Positions 1 through 8,566 of a DNA stretch of 64,000 bases are shown here, in pieces. A model generated the notes under the pieces. It searched no databases. It was not told the DNA's origin and saw only the letters and a list, made by a program, of their open reading frames with translations. Origin of the DNA: Phaeacidiphilus oryzae TH49 (GTDB taxonomy: Bacteria > Actinomycetota > Actinomycetes > Streptomycetales > Streptomycetaceae); the NCBI RefSeq assembly GCF_000744815.1, contig NZ_JQMQ01000005.1, positions 1,868,055 through 1,932,054 of the forward strand. Direction: 5' to 3'. Within the stretch, counting starts at the first letter, position 1; every line of letters begins with the position of its first letter. The position numbers and the translations under genes were made by a program.

Positions 1-768
1 TCGACCACCACCCCTCCGGCGGCCCCGTGGAGCAGGCGGGACATCGCCGACGCGCTGCGCGAGTCGCTGGCCGAGCTCCGCCGGGACGCCGCCGAGCTCA
101 CCCCGGAGCAGTTGTCGGGCCCCTCCCTGCTGCCCGGCTGGAGCCGCGGCCACGTCCTCGCCCACCTCTGCCGCAACGCCGACGCGGTGGAGCGCGGGCT
201 GGCCGGCGCGGCCCGCGGCGAGCAGGTCGCGATGTACCCGCCGGAGCACCCCCGGGACAAGGAGATCGAGCAGGGCGCCGGCCGCCCGCTCGACGAGCAG
301 CTGGCCGACCTGGACGAGTCGGCCGCCCGGCTCGCCGCCACGGCCGCCGCGATGCCCGAGGAGGGCTGGTCCTTCGAGGTGGTGCACCGCAGCGGGGCCC
401 GCTTCCCGGCCGAGCGACTGCTCTGGATGCGGCTGGCCGAGCAGGAGTACCACCACGTCGACCTGGACGCCGGCTACACCCCGGCGCACTGGCCGGCCTT
501 CTTCACCGGCCGGGAGATCGCCCACCTCGCCGAGCGCTTCCACGCGCGGGCAGGGCTGCCGCCCACCGTGCTGCACGTCCTCACGGAGGGCGCTCCGGAC
601 ACCGAGTACCGGATCGGGGACGGGGACGCCGGGCCCGCCCTGCGGATCGAGGGGCCCGCGCGGGCGCTGGTCGCCTGGCTCTCCGGCCGGGCCGCCGGGG
701 ACGGGCTCACCGCGCACACCCCGGACGGGGCGCGCGCGGAGCTGCCCGCGATCCCGGCGATGTCCTGA
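1..768 (+). CDS. Maleylpyruvate isomerase family mycothiol-dependent enzyme, 5' end missing
   Basis: The reading frame is open from the first base and ends with TGA at 766-768, so the gene begins upstream of the window. The visible part has the DinB/MDMPI-type N-terminal motif LLPGWSRGHVLAHLCRNADA, with the metal-ligand type histidines of this fold, and a later segment EQEYHHVDLDAGY supplying further His/Asp ligands. The C-terminal third looks like the MDMPI C-terminal domain. Known relatives are mycothiol-dependent isomerases or thiol transferases of actinobacteria. The real substrate cannot be read from sequence. An MBL-fold gene follows 45 bp downstream on the same strand; in streptomycetes this pair is often adjacent, so the two are probably co-transcribed. 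Confidence 0.85.
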   Translation, partial: STTTPPAAPWSRRDIADALRESLAELRRDAAELTPEQLSGPSLLPGWSRGHVLAHLCRNADAVERGLAGAARGEQVAMYPPEHPRDKEIEQGAGRPLDEQLADLDESAARLAATAAAMPEEGWSFEVVHRSGARFPAERLLWMRLAEQEYHHVDLDAGYTPAHWPAFFTGREIAHLAERFHARAGLPPTVLHVLTEGAPDTEYRIGDGDAGPALRIEGPARALVAWLSGRAAGDGLTAHTPDGARAELPAIPAMS

Positions 769-813
769 CCGGCGATGCTCTGACACCGGTCGGCGAAGAA
801 GAGGAGTCTGCAC

Positions 814-1467
814 ATGACGTACCACGGAGCGGTGAAGGTCGGCGGGCCCGCCGACGTCCGCGAGCTGGCACACCTGATGATCACCAAGGTCGCGGTGGGT
901 CCGATGGACAACAACGCCTATCTGCTGCGCTGCCGGGCCACCGACCGCCAGCTGCTGATCGACGCCGCCAACGACGCCCCGGTGCTGCTGGAGACCGTCG
1001 GCGAGCGCCTCGACACGGTCGTCACCACCCACCGGCACGGCGACCACTGGGCGGCGCTGGAGGAGGTCGTCTCCGCCACCGACGCCCAGACCGCCGCCGG
1101 GCGGATCGACGCCGAGGGCATCCCGGTGCCGACCGACCTGCTGCTGGACGACGGCGACACCCTCCGGGTCGGCGAGGTCTCCCTGAAGGTCCGTCACCTG
1201 GTGGGCCACACCCCGGGCGCGATCGTCCTGATCTACGACGACCCCCAGGGGCATCCCCACCTCTTCACCGGCGACTGCCTCTTCCCCGGCGGCATCGGCA
1301 ACACCCAGGGCGACCCGGAGCGCTTCCGCACCCTGCTGGACGACGTGGAGACCAAGATCTTCGACGAACTCCCCGACGAGACCTGGGTCTACCCGGGCCA
1401 CGGCAACGACACCACCCTCGGCGCCGAGCGCCCGCACCTGGCCGAGTGGCGCGAGCGCGGCTGGTGA
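814..1467 (+). CDS. MBL-fold metallo-hydrolase (glyoxalase II-like)
   Basis: A 217-residue single-domain protein. The metallo-beta-lactamase signature THRHGDHWAAL (about residues 69-79) is the HxHxDH motif binding two metals. Further ligands are the His in GHTPG (about 129), the Asp in FTGDCLF and the C-terminal His in YPGHGNDT. The start ATG has AGGAG about 8 nt upstream. Family members hydrolyse thioesters such as lactoylglutathione or mycothiol conjugates. The position just after a mycothiol-dependent isomerase suggests a thiol-adduct hydrolase, but that is inference. It converges on the terC-like gene with a 65-bp gap. Confidence 0.9.
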   Translation: MTYHGAVKVGGPADVRELAHLMITKVAVGPMDNNAYLLRCRATDRQLLIDAANDAPVLLETVGERLDTVVTTHRHGDHWAALEEVVSATDAQTAAGRIDAEGIPVPTDLLLDDGDTLRVGEVSLKVRHLVGHTPGAIVLIYDDPQGHPHLFTGDCLFPGGIGNTQGDPERFRTLLDDVETKIFDELPDETWVYPGHGNDTTLGAERPHLAEWRERGW

Positions 1468-1532
1468 GCCCGGCGCCCTGAGCGTCCGGGGGGCCGGCGG
1501 GAGTCCGCGGGAGCCGGTGAGCCGACCCGCCG

Positions 1533-2465
1533 TCAGGAGGCTTTCTCCGCGCGGCGGGAGGCGATCAGGCTGGTGATCGTGGTGACCACCAGGACCACGA
1601 CGATCACGCCCAGGGAGAGCGGGATGCCGATCTCGGGGACGTGGACGCCGGACTCGTGGAGGGCGTGGAGCACCAGCTTGACGCCGATGAAGCCGAGGAT
1701 GAGGGAGAGCCCGTAGGAGAGGTGGACCAGCCGCTTGAGCAGTCCGCCGATCAGGAAGTACAGCTGGCGCAGACCCATCAGGGCGAAGGCGTTGGCGGCG
1801 AAGACCAGGTAGGCCTCCTGGGTCAGGCCGAAGATCGCCGGGATCGAGTCCATCGCGAAGAGGACGTCGGTGGTGCCGATCGCGATCATCACCGCGAGCA
1901 GCGGCTTGGACGGGAAGCGCCGCCGCATCGCGGTGACGAGACGATTCTCCTTGACCTCCTCCTTCTCCCCGGCCCCCGCTCCGGGCCCCTCGCCGCCGCG
2001 CCGCTCGGCCAGCGCCTCGCGGATCAGCTTCCAGGCGGTCCAGATCAGGAAGGCGCCGAAGAGGAAGAAGATCCAGGAGAAGGCGGAGATCACCGCGGCC
2101 CCGGCGGCGATGAAGACCGCCCGCAGCACCAGGGCGATCAGCACCCCGACCATCAGCACCCGCTGCTGGTCCTTGGCGGGCACCGCGAATCTGCCCATGA
2201 TCAGGACGAAGACGAAGAGGTTGTCGACGCTGAGCGCCTTCTCCGTGACATAGCCGGCCAGGAACTCCCCGGCGTAGGTGGAGCCGGAGTGCCACCAGAC
2301 GAAGCCGCCGAAGCCCAGGGCGAGGACGATCCAGACCACCGTCCAGGTGCCGGCCTCCCGCAGGGAGACCTCGTGGGGCTTGCGGCCGCCGATGAGGAAG
2401 TCGACCGCGATCAGCGCGCAGAGCACGACCAGGGTCGAGGCCCAGAGGGCCGGGGTGACGTGCAC
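1533..2465 (-). CDS. TerC family integral membrane protein (probable Mn2+ exporter)
   Basis: A hydrophobic protein of about 310 residues with TerC features: DFLIGGRKPHEVS near the N-terminus, EKALSVDNLFVFVLIMG, and a matching repeat GTTDVLFAMDSIPAIFGLT, each with acidic residues inside membrane helices as in TerC/Alx proteins. An upstream ATG (2489) and a longer frame from 2558 exist. GTG at 2465 was chosen because GGAGGAG lies 9 nt before it and because the longer frame would start inside a riboswitch. TerC/Alx/MeeF-type proteins export manganese or load it onto exoenzymes. The yybP-ykoY-type leader supports Mn2+ control. The C-terminal tail is short and basic (SRRAEKAS). Confidence 0.9.
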   Translation of the reverse strand: MHVTPALWASTLVVLCALIAVDFLIGGRKPHEVSLREAGTWTVVWIVLALGFGGFVWWHSGSTYAGEFLAGYVTEKALSVDNLFVFVLIMGRFAVPAKDQQRVLMVGVLIALVLRAVFIAAGAAVISAFSWIFFLFGAFLIWTAWKLIREALAERRGGEGPGAGAGEKEEVKENRLVTAMRRRFPSKPLLAVMIAIGTTDVLFAMDSIPAIFGLTQEAYLVFAANAFALMGLRQLYFLIGGLLKRLVHLSYGLSLILGFIGVKLVLHALHESGVHVPEIGIPLSLGVIVVVLVVTTITSLIASRRAEKAS

Positions 2466-2543
2466 GGTGGGGATCTCCTCCGGCGGCATCGACCGAGGGC
2501 GTCGGCCGTGTGCTGGCTCGACCCTCGGCGGATGGGGGCTGCC

Positions 2544-2668
2544 GGAGGTCTCCTCCACCCGGACGCGTGGGACGCGCGCTGCGCGGACGCCGGGCCGGTG
2601 CCCCGGGACGCCGATCGGTCCTGACGTCCGTGATGACGGAGCTGCCGCTGGGGAGTACTCCCCTCCTT
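2544..2668 (-). promoter_or_regulatory. yybP-ykoY-type manganese riboswitch in the terC leader
   Basis: Read on the minus strand, the leader starts with AAGGAGGGGAGTAC (2668 to 2655), has a TCATCACGG segment about 25 nt later, and ends with GGAGACCTCC (2553 to 2544). These match the conserved GGGGAGUA and AGACCU halves of the yybP-ykoY class. The outer GGAGG and CCTCC arms can pair as stem P1. The element ends about 60 nt before the terC ribosome site. This class senses Mn2+ and commonly controls TerC/Alx and MntP genes, which fits the gene downstream. A covariance-model scan was not possible. Confidence 0.8.
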
Positions 2669-2732
2669 GTCCGATCAGCCTAACAGCCGCCCGGGGAAGT
2701 CCCCTCGAAAGGACTCACCGCGGCGACGGGGC

Positions 2733-3308
2733 TTACAGGTGGGCGGCGATGGCCGGAAGGAGCTCCTGGAATCCGGCGGCCCGGGCGGGCGCACCGATGG
2801 CCTCCAGCCGCCATCCGCCGTCCTCGCCGCGGAAGACCTTGGCCATCACCTGGGCGGTGTTCGCGCCGCCGCCCGGCAGCCGGTACCGCGCCAGCTCCTG
2901 GCCGGTGCCCTCGTCGAGCAGCCGGCAGTCGGTGTCGGCGATCCGCTGGAAGGTCTGGCCGGTGGAGGAGTTGACCGCGAAGACGATCTGGCTGATCTGC
3001 TCGGGCACCCGGCAAAGGTCCACGACGATCGACTCGTCGGTCTCGCCACCGCCCGGGACGAGCCGGTCGCCGCTGTGCCGGACGGAGCCGTCGTTGCTGG
3101 TGAGGTGCTTGAAGAAGACCACGTCCGCGAGCTGGCGCTGGGCGTAGAGCACCGCGATGGCGTCCAGGTCCACCGCAGGCGCGCGCCGGGCGAAGAGCCC
3201 GCGGCGCGGGACCTGGCGCCAGCCGAGCTCCACCCGGACGACGGCCGGCAGCTGCCCGTCCGTCGCCTGGAGTATGACGCTCTCGCCCTGCCCCAGCTCC
3301 ACGGTCAC
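2733..3308 (-). CDS. TerD family protein (calcium-binding stress protein)
   Basis: A 191-residue soluble protein starting GTG with GAGGAG 6 nt upstream. It shows the TerD fold hallmarks: an acidic segment DLDAIAVLYAQRQLADVVFFKHL, then GGGETDESIVVDL and the closing region around FRGEDGGWRLEAIG. It lacks the usual N-terminal MGVSLSKGG form and opens with MTVELGQGESVILQA, so it is a variant TerD. Family members bind Ca2+ and take part in tellurite and stress resistance and, in Streptomyces, differentiation. TerC lies downstream on the same strand, but a 268-nt gap holding a riboswitch separates the two, so they are probably separate units. Confidence 0.88.
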   Translation of the reverse strand: MTVELGQGESVILQATDGQLPAVVRVELGWRQVPRRGLFARRAPAVDLDAIAVLYAQRQLADVVFFKHLTSNDGSVRHSGDRLVPGGGETDESIVVDLCRVPEQISQIVFAVNSSTGQTFQRIADTDCRLLDEGTGQELARYRLPGGGANTAQVMAKVFRGEDGGWRLEAIGAPARAAGFQELLPAIAAHL

Positions 3309-3318
3309 GATCTGCTCC

Positions 3319-3332
3319 TCGTCTCGAGACGA
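3319..3332. promoter_or_regulatory. 14-bp perfect palindrome overlapping the terD leader
   Basis: TCGTCTCGAGACGA is fully self-complementary and lies 10 nt before the terD start codon. Its right part (on the minus strand) runs directly into the GAGGAG ribosome site. It could be a repressor operator or a small RNA hairpin that hides the ribosome site. Nothing else in the window matches it. Confidence 0.35.
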
Positions 3333-3497
3333 CGACCGGCGGATACCCCGCTGCCTCCCCCTCGAACTCTAAGCAGTGCAACGCGCACAGCGCATGCAGA
3401 AATCCAGGCCCGGAACAGCTGTGACGAAAGCGTCGCAATCGCACTCGGGTGCCGTCGGGGGCGAGAGCCGCCCGCGGCACCCGGCCGCGATCTCCGT

Positions 3498-5624
3498 TCA
3501 GGCGATGCCCGCCTCGCGCATCTGGCGGAGCTCCTTCTTGAGTTCCTTCACCTCGTCCCGGATCCGCGCCGCCACCTCGAACTGGAGCTCGGCGGCGGCT
3601 GTGTGCATCCGGTCCGTCAGTTCGCCGATCAGCTCGGCCAGTTCCGCCGCCGGGAGGCTCTTGGCGTTCTTCCGGTCGGCCGCCTTGGCCGCGCCGAGGG
3701 CCGGCACCGGAGCAGCGCCGCCGTCCTTCCCGCCCTTGCCCCTGCCGCCGGACTGGCGGTACCCGGTGGAGAGGAGGGCCTCGGTGTCCACGTCCTCGCG
3801 GGCGATGGCGTCCAGGATGTCGCCGATCTTCTTGCGGAGCGGCTGCGGGTCGATCCCGTGCTCCTTGTTGTACGCCATCTGCTTGTCGCGGCGGCGGTTG
3901 GTCTCCTCGATGGCGTGCTGCATCGCCGGGGTGATCCGGTCCGCGTACATGTGGACCTGGCCGGAGATGTTCCGGGCCGCGCGGCCGATGGTCTGGATCA
4001 GCGAGGTGGGCGAGCGGAGGAAGCCCTCCTTGTCCGCGTCCAGGATCGCCACCAGGGAGACCTCGGGGAGGTCCAGGCCCTCGCGGAGGAGGTTGATGCC
4101 GATCAGCACGTCGAACTCGCCGGCCCGCAGCTCCCGCAGCAGCTCGACCCGGCGCAGGGTGTCGATGTCGCTGTGGAGGTACCGGACCCGGATGCCGAGC
4201 TCCAGCATGTAGTCGGTGAGGTCCTCGGACATCTTCTTGGTCAGCGTGGTGACCAGCACCCGCTCGTCCCGCTCGGCGCGGGCGCGCACCTCGTGCACCA
4301 GGTCGTCGATCTGGCCCTCGGTCGGCTTGACCACGACCTCCGGGTCGATCAGTCCGGTCGGCCGGATGACCTGCTCGACCGTACCGTCCGAGCGGGAGAG
4401 CTCGTACGGGCCCGGGGTCGCGGAGAGGTAGACGGTCTGGCCGATCCGGCCGAGGAACTCCTCCCACTTCAGCGGGCGGTTGTCCATCGCGGAGGGGAGC
4501 CGGAAGCCGTGCTCGACCAGGGTGCGCTTGCGGGAGGCGTCGCCCTCGTACATCGCGCCGATCTGCGGGACGGTCTGGTGCGACTCGTCGATGACCAGCA
4601 GGAAGTCCTCCGGGAAGTAGTCCAGGAGGGTGTTCGGGGCGCTGCCGCGCTCGCGGCCGTCGATGTGCAGCGAGTAGTTCTCGATCCCGGAGCAGGTGCC
4701 GATCTGCTGCATCATCTCCAGGTCGTAGGTGGTGCGCATGCGCAGCCGCTGGGCCTCCAGCAGCTTGCCCTGCTTCTCCAGCTTCTTCAGCGTCTCGTCG
4801 AGCTCGGCCTCGATGCCGGCGATGGCCTTGGCCATCCGCTCCGGACCGGCCACGTAGTGGGAGGCCGGGAAGACGTAGAGCTGCTGGTCGTCGCTGATCA
4901 CCTCGCCGGTGAGCGGGTGGAGGGTGGTGAGCGCCTCGATCTCGTCGCCGAACATCTCGATCCGGACCGCGAGCTCCTCGTAGACCGGGAAGATCTCGAT
5001 GGTGTCGCCGCGGACCCGGAAGGTGCCGCGGGTGAACGCCATGTCGTTCCGGGTGTACTGGATGTCGACGAAGCGGCGGAGCAGTTCGTCCCGGTCGATC
5101 TCCTGGCCGACCCTGAGCGGGACCATCCGGTCCACGTACTCCTGCGGCGTGCCCAGGCCGTAGATGCAGGAGACGGAGGCGACGACGACCACGTCCCGGC
5201 GGGTGAGGAGGGAGTTGGTCGCGGAGTGCCGGAGCCGCTCCACCTCCTCGTTGATCGAGGAGTCCTTCTCGATGTAGGTGTCCGTCTGCGGGACGTAGGC
5301 CTCGGGCTGGTAGTAGTCGTAGTACGAGACGAAGTACTCGACCGCGTTGTTCGGGAGGAGCTCGCGGAACTCGTTCGCCAGCTGGGCGGCGAGGGTCTTG
5401 TTGGGGGCCATCACCAGCGTGGGCCGCTGGAGCTTCTCGATCATCCAGGCCGTGGTGGCCGACTTGCCGGTGCCGGTGGCGCCGAGCAGCACGACGTCCT
5501 TCTCGCCCGCGCGGATCCGCCGCTCCAGGTCGGCGATGGCGGCCGGCTGGTCGCCGCTAGGCTGGTAAGGACTGACGACCTCGAAGGGCGCCACAGTTCG
5601 CTCAAGATCGCTGATGGCTCTCAC
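3498..5624 (-). CDS. uvrB: UvrABC excinuclease subunit B
   Basis: A 708-residue UvrB of normal length. Visible elements in order are the N-terminal [10 protein letters not shown] motif, Walker A GATGTGKS, the beta-hairpin region [18 protein letters not shown] that clamps damaged DNA, the DESH box, helicase motifs V and VI ([18 protein letters not shown] and [10 protein letters not shown]), and a C-terminal UVR/coiled-coil domain that binds UvrC. GTG at 5624 was chosen over an upstream ATG because homologues begin at [15 protein letters not shown]. No GAACnnnnGTTC-type SOS box was seen in the 150 bp upstream. The role is ATP-dependent damage verification in nucleotide excision repair. Confidence 0.97.
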   Translation of the reverse strand: MRAISDLERTVAPFEVVSPYQPSGDQPAAIADLERRIRAGEKDVVLLGATGTGKSATTAWMIEKLQRPTLVMAPNKTLAAQLANEFRELLPNNAVEYFVSYYDYYQPEAYVPQTDTYIEKDSSINEEVERLRHSATNSLLTRRDVVVVASVSCIYGLGTPQEYVDRMVPLRVGQEIDRDELLRRFVDIQYTRNDMAFTRGTFRVRGDTIEIFPVYEELAVRIEMFGDEIEALTTLHPLTGEVISDDQQLYVFPASHYVAGPERMAKAIAGIEAELDETLKKLEKQGKLLEAQRLRMRTTYDLEMMQQIGTCSGIENYSLHIDGRERGSAPNTLLDYFPEDFLLVIDESHQTVPQIGAMYEGDASRKRTLVEHGFRLPSAMDNRPLKWEEFLGRIGQTVYLSATPGPYELSRSDGTVEQVIRPTGLIDPEVVVKPTEGQIDDLVHEVRARAERDERVLVTTLTKKMSEDLTDYMLELGIRVRYLHSDIDTLRRVELLRELRAGEFDVLIGINLLREGLDLPEVSLVAILDADKEGFLRSPTSLIQTIGRAARNISGQVHMYADRITPAMQHAIEETNRRRDKQMAYNKEHGIDPQPLRKKIGDILDAIAREDVDTEALLSTGYRQSGGRGKGGKDGGAAPVPALGAAKAADRKNAKSLPAAELAELIGELTDRMHTAAAELQFEVAARIRDEVKELKKELRQMREAGIA

Positions 5625-5726
5625 GCATTCCACGGTACGACCCCGCACTGACAACCGGCGTCGGGCCGCCGGATTCGGGCCGGGGCAGACCCGTGGCCGG
5701 TGGGGCGGGCGGTGACCCGCGCCCCT

Positions 5727-5762
5727 GGTCCCCTGCGGCCGCGGGGTCCCCTGCGGCCGCGG
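5727..5762. repeat. 18-bp perfect tandem direct repeat
   Basis: GGTCCCCTGCGGCCGCGG occurs twice head to tail (5727-5744 and 5745-5762), just after the zapE stop and before uvrB. Each unit carries a GCGGCCGC octamer. It looks like a recent slippage duplication and has no known role. Confidence 0.8.
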
Positions 5763-5775
5763 CGCGGGACCCGGG

Positions 5776-6864
5776 CTACGCCGCCGGGACGGTGTCGCGG
5801 GTGAGGGCCACCAGGCGGGACAGGGCGCGGAGGTACTTCTTGCGGTAGCCGCCGGCCAGCATCTCGGCGCCGAAGATCTCGTCGAAGGGCAGGCCCGAGG
5901 CGAAGACGGGGAGCTCGCGGTCGTACATCCGGTCCGCGAGGACCACCAGCCGCAGCGCCGTGGACTGGTCCGGCACCGGCGCCACGCCGCGGAGGCAGAC
6001 CGCGGCCACGCCGTCCAGCAGCGCGCCGTAGCGGCTGGGGTGCACCTGGGAGAGGTGGTCGAGCAGGGTGGGGAAGTCGTCCAGGGACGCGCCGGGTATC
6101 CGCTCCGCCGCGGCCTCGACCTCCGCGTCCGAGTACGGCGCCGGCGCCGGCGGCAGCCCCCGGTGGCGGTAGTCCTGGCCGTCGATCCGCAGCGCGCGGA
6201 AGTGCGCGGAGAGCCCCTGTATCTCCCGGAGGAAGTCGGCGGAGGCGAAGCGGCCCTCGCCCAGCTTGTCCGGCAGGGTGTTGGAGGTGGCGGCCAGCCG
6301 GACGCCGGCGTCCGCGAGCCGGGAGAGGAGGGTGGAGACCAGCACCGTGTCGCCCGGGTCGTCGAGCTCGAACTCGTCGATGCAGAGCAGCCGGTGGCCG
6401 GAGAGCGCGGCCACGGCCTGCTGGAAGCCGAGGGCGCCGACCAGGTTGGTCAGCTCGACGAAGGTGCCGAACGCCTTGGGGCCGGGGACGGCGTGCCAGA
6501 GGGAGGCGAGGAGGTGGGTCTTGCCGACGCCGTAGCCGCCGTCCAGATAGACCCCGACCGGGCCGCCGGCACCGGCGGAGCCCTCCGAACGCCGGAACCA
6601 GCGCTTCCGCCCGCCCGGCCGGCCGCCGTTGCCGCCGCCCGCGGTGATCGAGCCGGCGAACTCCTCCAGCACCCGCACCGCCTGCGCCTGGCTCGGCTGC
6701 CCGGGGTCGGGGAGGTAGGTGTCGAAGCGCGCGGAGCCGAACCGCGGCGGCGGGACCAGCTCGGCGATCAGCCGCTCCGGCGAGACGGTCGGGCGGCGGT
6801 CGCTGAGGGCGGCGCCGGGCGCGGATATCCCGCCGGCCGGCTGCGCGGTGACGTCTTCGGACAC
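5776..6864 (-). CDS. zapE: Cell division protein ZapE / AFG1-like ATPase
   Basis: A 362-residue P-loop ATPase of the AFG1/LACE1/ZapE family. Walker A is [11 protein letters not shown], Walker [12 protein letters not shown], followed by the sensor region [17 protein letters not shown] and an arginine-finger type segment [20 protein letters not shown]. The first 40 residues are low-complexity and Ala/Pro-rich, unlike the core. In proteobacteria ZapE acts at the Z ring; in actinobacteria its role is not established. The gene is divergent from the reductase gene at 6901, with only 36 bp between the start codons. Confidence 0.92.
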   Translation of the reverse strand: MSEDVTAQPAGGISAPGAALSDRRPTVSPERLIAELVPPPRFGSARFDTYLPDPGQPSQAQAVRVLEEFAGSITAGGGNGGRPGGRKRWFRRSEGSAGAGGPVGVYLDGGYGVGKTHLLASLWHAVPGPKAFGTFVELTNLVGALGFQQAVAALSGHRLLCIDEFELDDPGDTVLVSTLLSRLADAGVRLAATSNTLPDKLGEGRFASADFLREIQGLSAHFRALRIDGQDYRHRGLPPAPAPYSDAEVEAAAERIPGASLDDFPTLLDHLSQVHPSRYGALLDGVAAVCLRGVAPVPDQSTALRLVVLADRMYDRELPVFASGLPFDEIFGAEMLAGGYRKKYLRALSRLVALTRDTVPAA

Positions 6865-6888
6865 AGTTCCCCAGCGTAAAGGGCATGT

Positions 6889-6894
6889 CAGACT
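6889..6894 (+). promoter_or_regulatory. -10 box for a probable leaderless transcript
   Basis: CAGACT lies 6 nt before the ATG at 6901. With initiation about 6-7 nt past the box, the mRNA would begin at the start codon. No ribosome site is visible. The same layout recurs at six other genes in the window. Confidence 0.45.
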
Positions 6895-6900
6895 CCCCTC

Positions 6901-7797
6901 ATGCGCAGACTGCTTCCTGTGACCGACGCCTCACCGGCCGCCTCGCTGGACACTCTGGACGGCCTGGCCGAGGAGTACGCCTTTCCCGACCCCGCCCCGC
7001 ACCGCTGGCTGCGCGCCAACATGGTGTCCAGCCTGGACGGCGCGGCCCGGCTGGACGGGTTGTCGGCCGGCCTCTCCTCGGCCGCCGACAAACGGATCTT
7101 CGGGGTGCTCCGGGCGCTGGCCGACGTGGTGCTGGTGGGCGCCGAGACGGTGCGCGCCGAGGGCTACCGGCCGGCCAGGGCACGGGCGCAGTTCGCCGAG
7201 CGGCGGGCGGCCCAGGGGCAGCCGCCGGCCGCCGCGATCGCGGTGGTCAGCTCGCGGCTGGAACTGGACCTCTCGGCTCCGCTCTTCACCGAGCCGACGG
7301 TCCGCACCGTCATCCTGACCGTGGACGACGCGCCGGCCGAGGCCCGGCGGGCGGCCGAACGGGTGGCGGACGTGGTGCCGATCGGCACCGGCCGGGTGGA
7401 CCTGGCCGCCGCGGTGGAGTGGCTGGCCGCCGAGCGCGGCTGGTCGCGGCAGCTGTGCGAGGGCGGCCCGCGGCTGCTGGGCCAGCTGGTCGCCGACGGA
7501 CTGGTGGACGAGCTGTGCCTGACCGTGGCGCCGCTGATGGCCGCGGGCGACGCGCCGAGGATCGCCCACGGTCCGACGATCCTCCCGGGCGGGCCGCCCA
7601 CCGGCCCCCTCGGCCCGGACGCGGAGGGGCTCCGCCCTGAGCTGCTGGAGCCGGTCGCGCTGCTCGAGGAGGCCGGCTTCCTCTTCGCCCGCTATGTCCG
7701 CCGGGCCGCCGCCCGGGACGACGTGGCGCCGGAGGGCTCCGCGCCGGACGGTTCCGCGCCGGACGGATCCTCGGAGGACGCCGCCTGGGGCGGCTGA
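6901..7797 (+). CDS. Pyrimidine reductase family protein (RibD C-terminal domain)
   Basis: A 298-residue stand-alone reductase domain of the RibD_C/DHFR-like fold. Visible motifs are LRANMVSSLDGAARLDG (substrate/NADPH site near residue 40), DVVLVGAETVRAEGY and QLCEGGPRLLGQLV...DELCLTVAPLMAAG, typical of 5-amino-6-ribosylaminouracil reductases. The deaminase half of RibD is absent. The C-terminus carries a short low-complexity tail with repeated APDGS units (about residues 277-290). The gene is not in a riboflavin cluster, so a riboflavin role is not certain. A -10 box sits 6 nt upstream, which suggests a leaderless mRNA. Confidence 0.88.
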   Translation: MRRLLPVTDASPAASLDTLDGLAEEYAFPDPAPHRWLRANMVSSLDGAARLDGLSAGLSSAADKRIFGVLRALADVVLVGAETVRAEGYRPARARAQFAERRAAQGQPPAAAIAVVSSRLELDLSAPLFTEPTVRTVILTVDDAPAEARRAAERVADVVPIGTGRVDLAAAVEWLAAERGWSRQLCEGGPRLLGQLVADGLVDELCLTVAPLMAAGDAPRIAHGPTILPGGPPTGPLGPDAEGLRPELLEPVALLEEAGFLFARYVRRAAARDDVAPEGSAPDGSAPDGSSEDAAWGG

Positions 7798-7962
7798 GCG
7801 GTCCGCCGCAGGCGGGGCCCGGCGCACGCCCGTGCGAACGACGCCGATGGGGGTGAAGTGATCGGGGTGCCGGGTGGGATCTTCCGCCGAGGGGCACCAT
7901 GGAGGCAGGACCGGGGAGCCACCGGGGGACTCACCACGGGACCGCCAGGGGAAGGGACTCGG

Positions 7963-8492
7963 GTGTTCACCACCGTACTGATGATCGAGAAGGCGTTGTC
8001 CGACGCGGACATCGAGCTCGTCACCACCTTGCACGGCGACGAACAGGTCTCCTTCGTCGTACTGATGGAGCCGCGGGGCCGTCAGGACGAGCTGCTCCGC
8101 GCCCTGGACGACGTGGCCCTCGGCCACCTCGACGAGGCCTTCCACGAGCGCCGCGAGGACGGCGCGGGCGGCGCGGGCGGCGGGGCGGCGCGACCGACGT
8201 GGCCGGCCGGGCCGGCGCCGGCGGCCCCTCGGCCGGCGCCACCGCCGAGGCGGCCCTGGAGCAGACCGTCCGCCGCCTCCAGGCGGCCGGCGCCGCCTCG
8301 GCCGGCGGCAGCCTGGTGGAGTCGCATCCGCTGGACGCCCTGCGGGAGGCCGTCGAGCAGCACTCCGCGGACGAGGTGGTGGTGCTCACCGCACCGCACT
8401 TCGTCGAGGAGTTCTTCCACCGGGACTGGGCCTCACGGGCCCGGCACAAGGTCGGCGTCCCGGTGCTGAAGCTCTTCGCCCAGGAGGCCTGA
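7963..8492 (+). pseudogene. Conserved streptomycete protein (often labelled indole-3-glycerol phosphate synthase), frameshifted
   Basis: The gene starts GTG at 7963 and encodes FTTVLMIEKALSDADIELV and then a region ending HLDEAFHERREDGAGG in one frame. From about 8185 the conserved protein continues in the -1 frame with ATDVAGRAG and later HPLDALREAVEQHSADEVVV, then PHFVEEFFHRDW, ending at 8492. The break lies in a G/C-only stretch (about 8161-8195) and equals the loss of one base. Both halves are well conserved in my memory of streptomycete homologues, which are about 170 residues, UspA-like and of unproven function. Either an assembly error in the GC run or a real frameshift is possible. 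Confidence 0.75.
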
Positions 8493-8566
8493 CGGCGCCG
8501 GGGCCGCCGGTGCGGCAGAATCGGTGCCGACCGAACGCCGCCGGACAAGCCCGGGAGACCCCGCAA

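Noticed and set aside
2466-2558. N-terminal extension of TerC from GTG 2558 or ATG 2489
   Set aside because: The longer frame begins inside the riboswitch and its 31 residues are polar and Pro-rich. The best ribosome site points to GTG 2465.
2667-5651. A 994-codon open frame on the plus strand
   Set aside because: It is a shadow of terD and uvrB in high-GC DNA; the product is Val/Gly/Asp-rich with no domain, while the minus strand has clear UvrB motifs.
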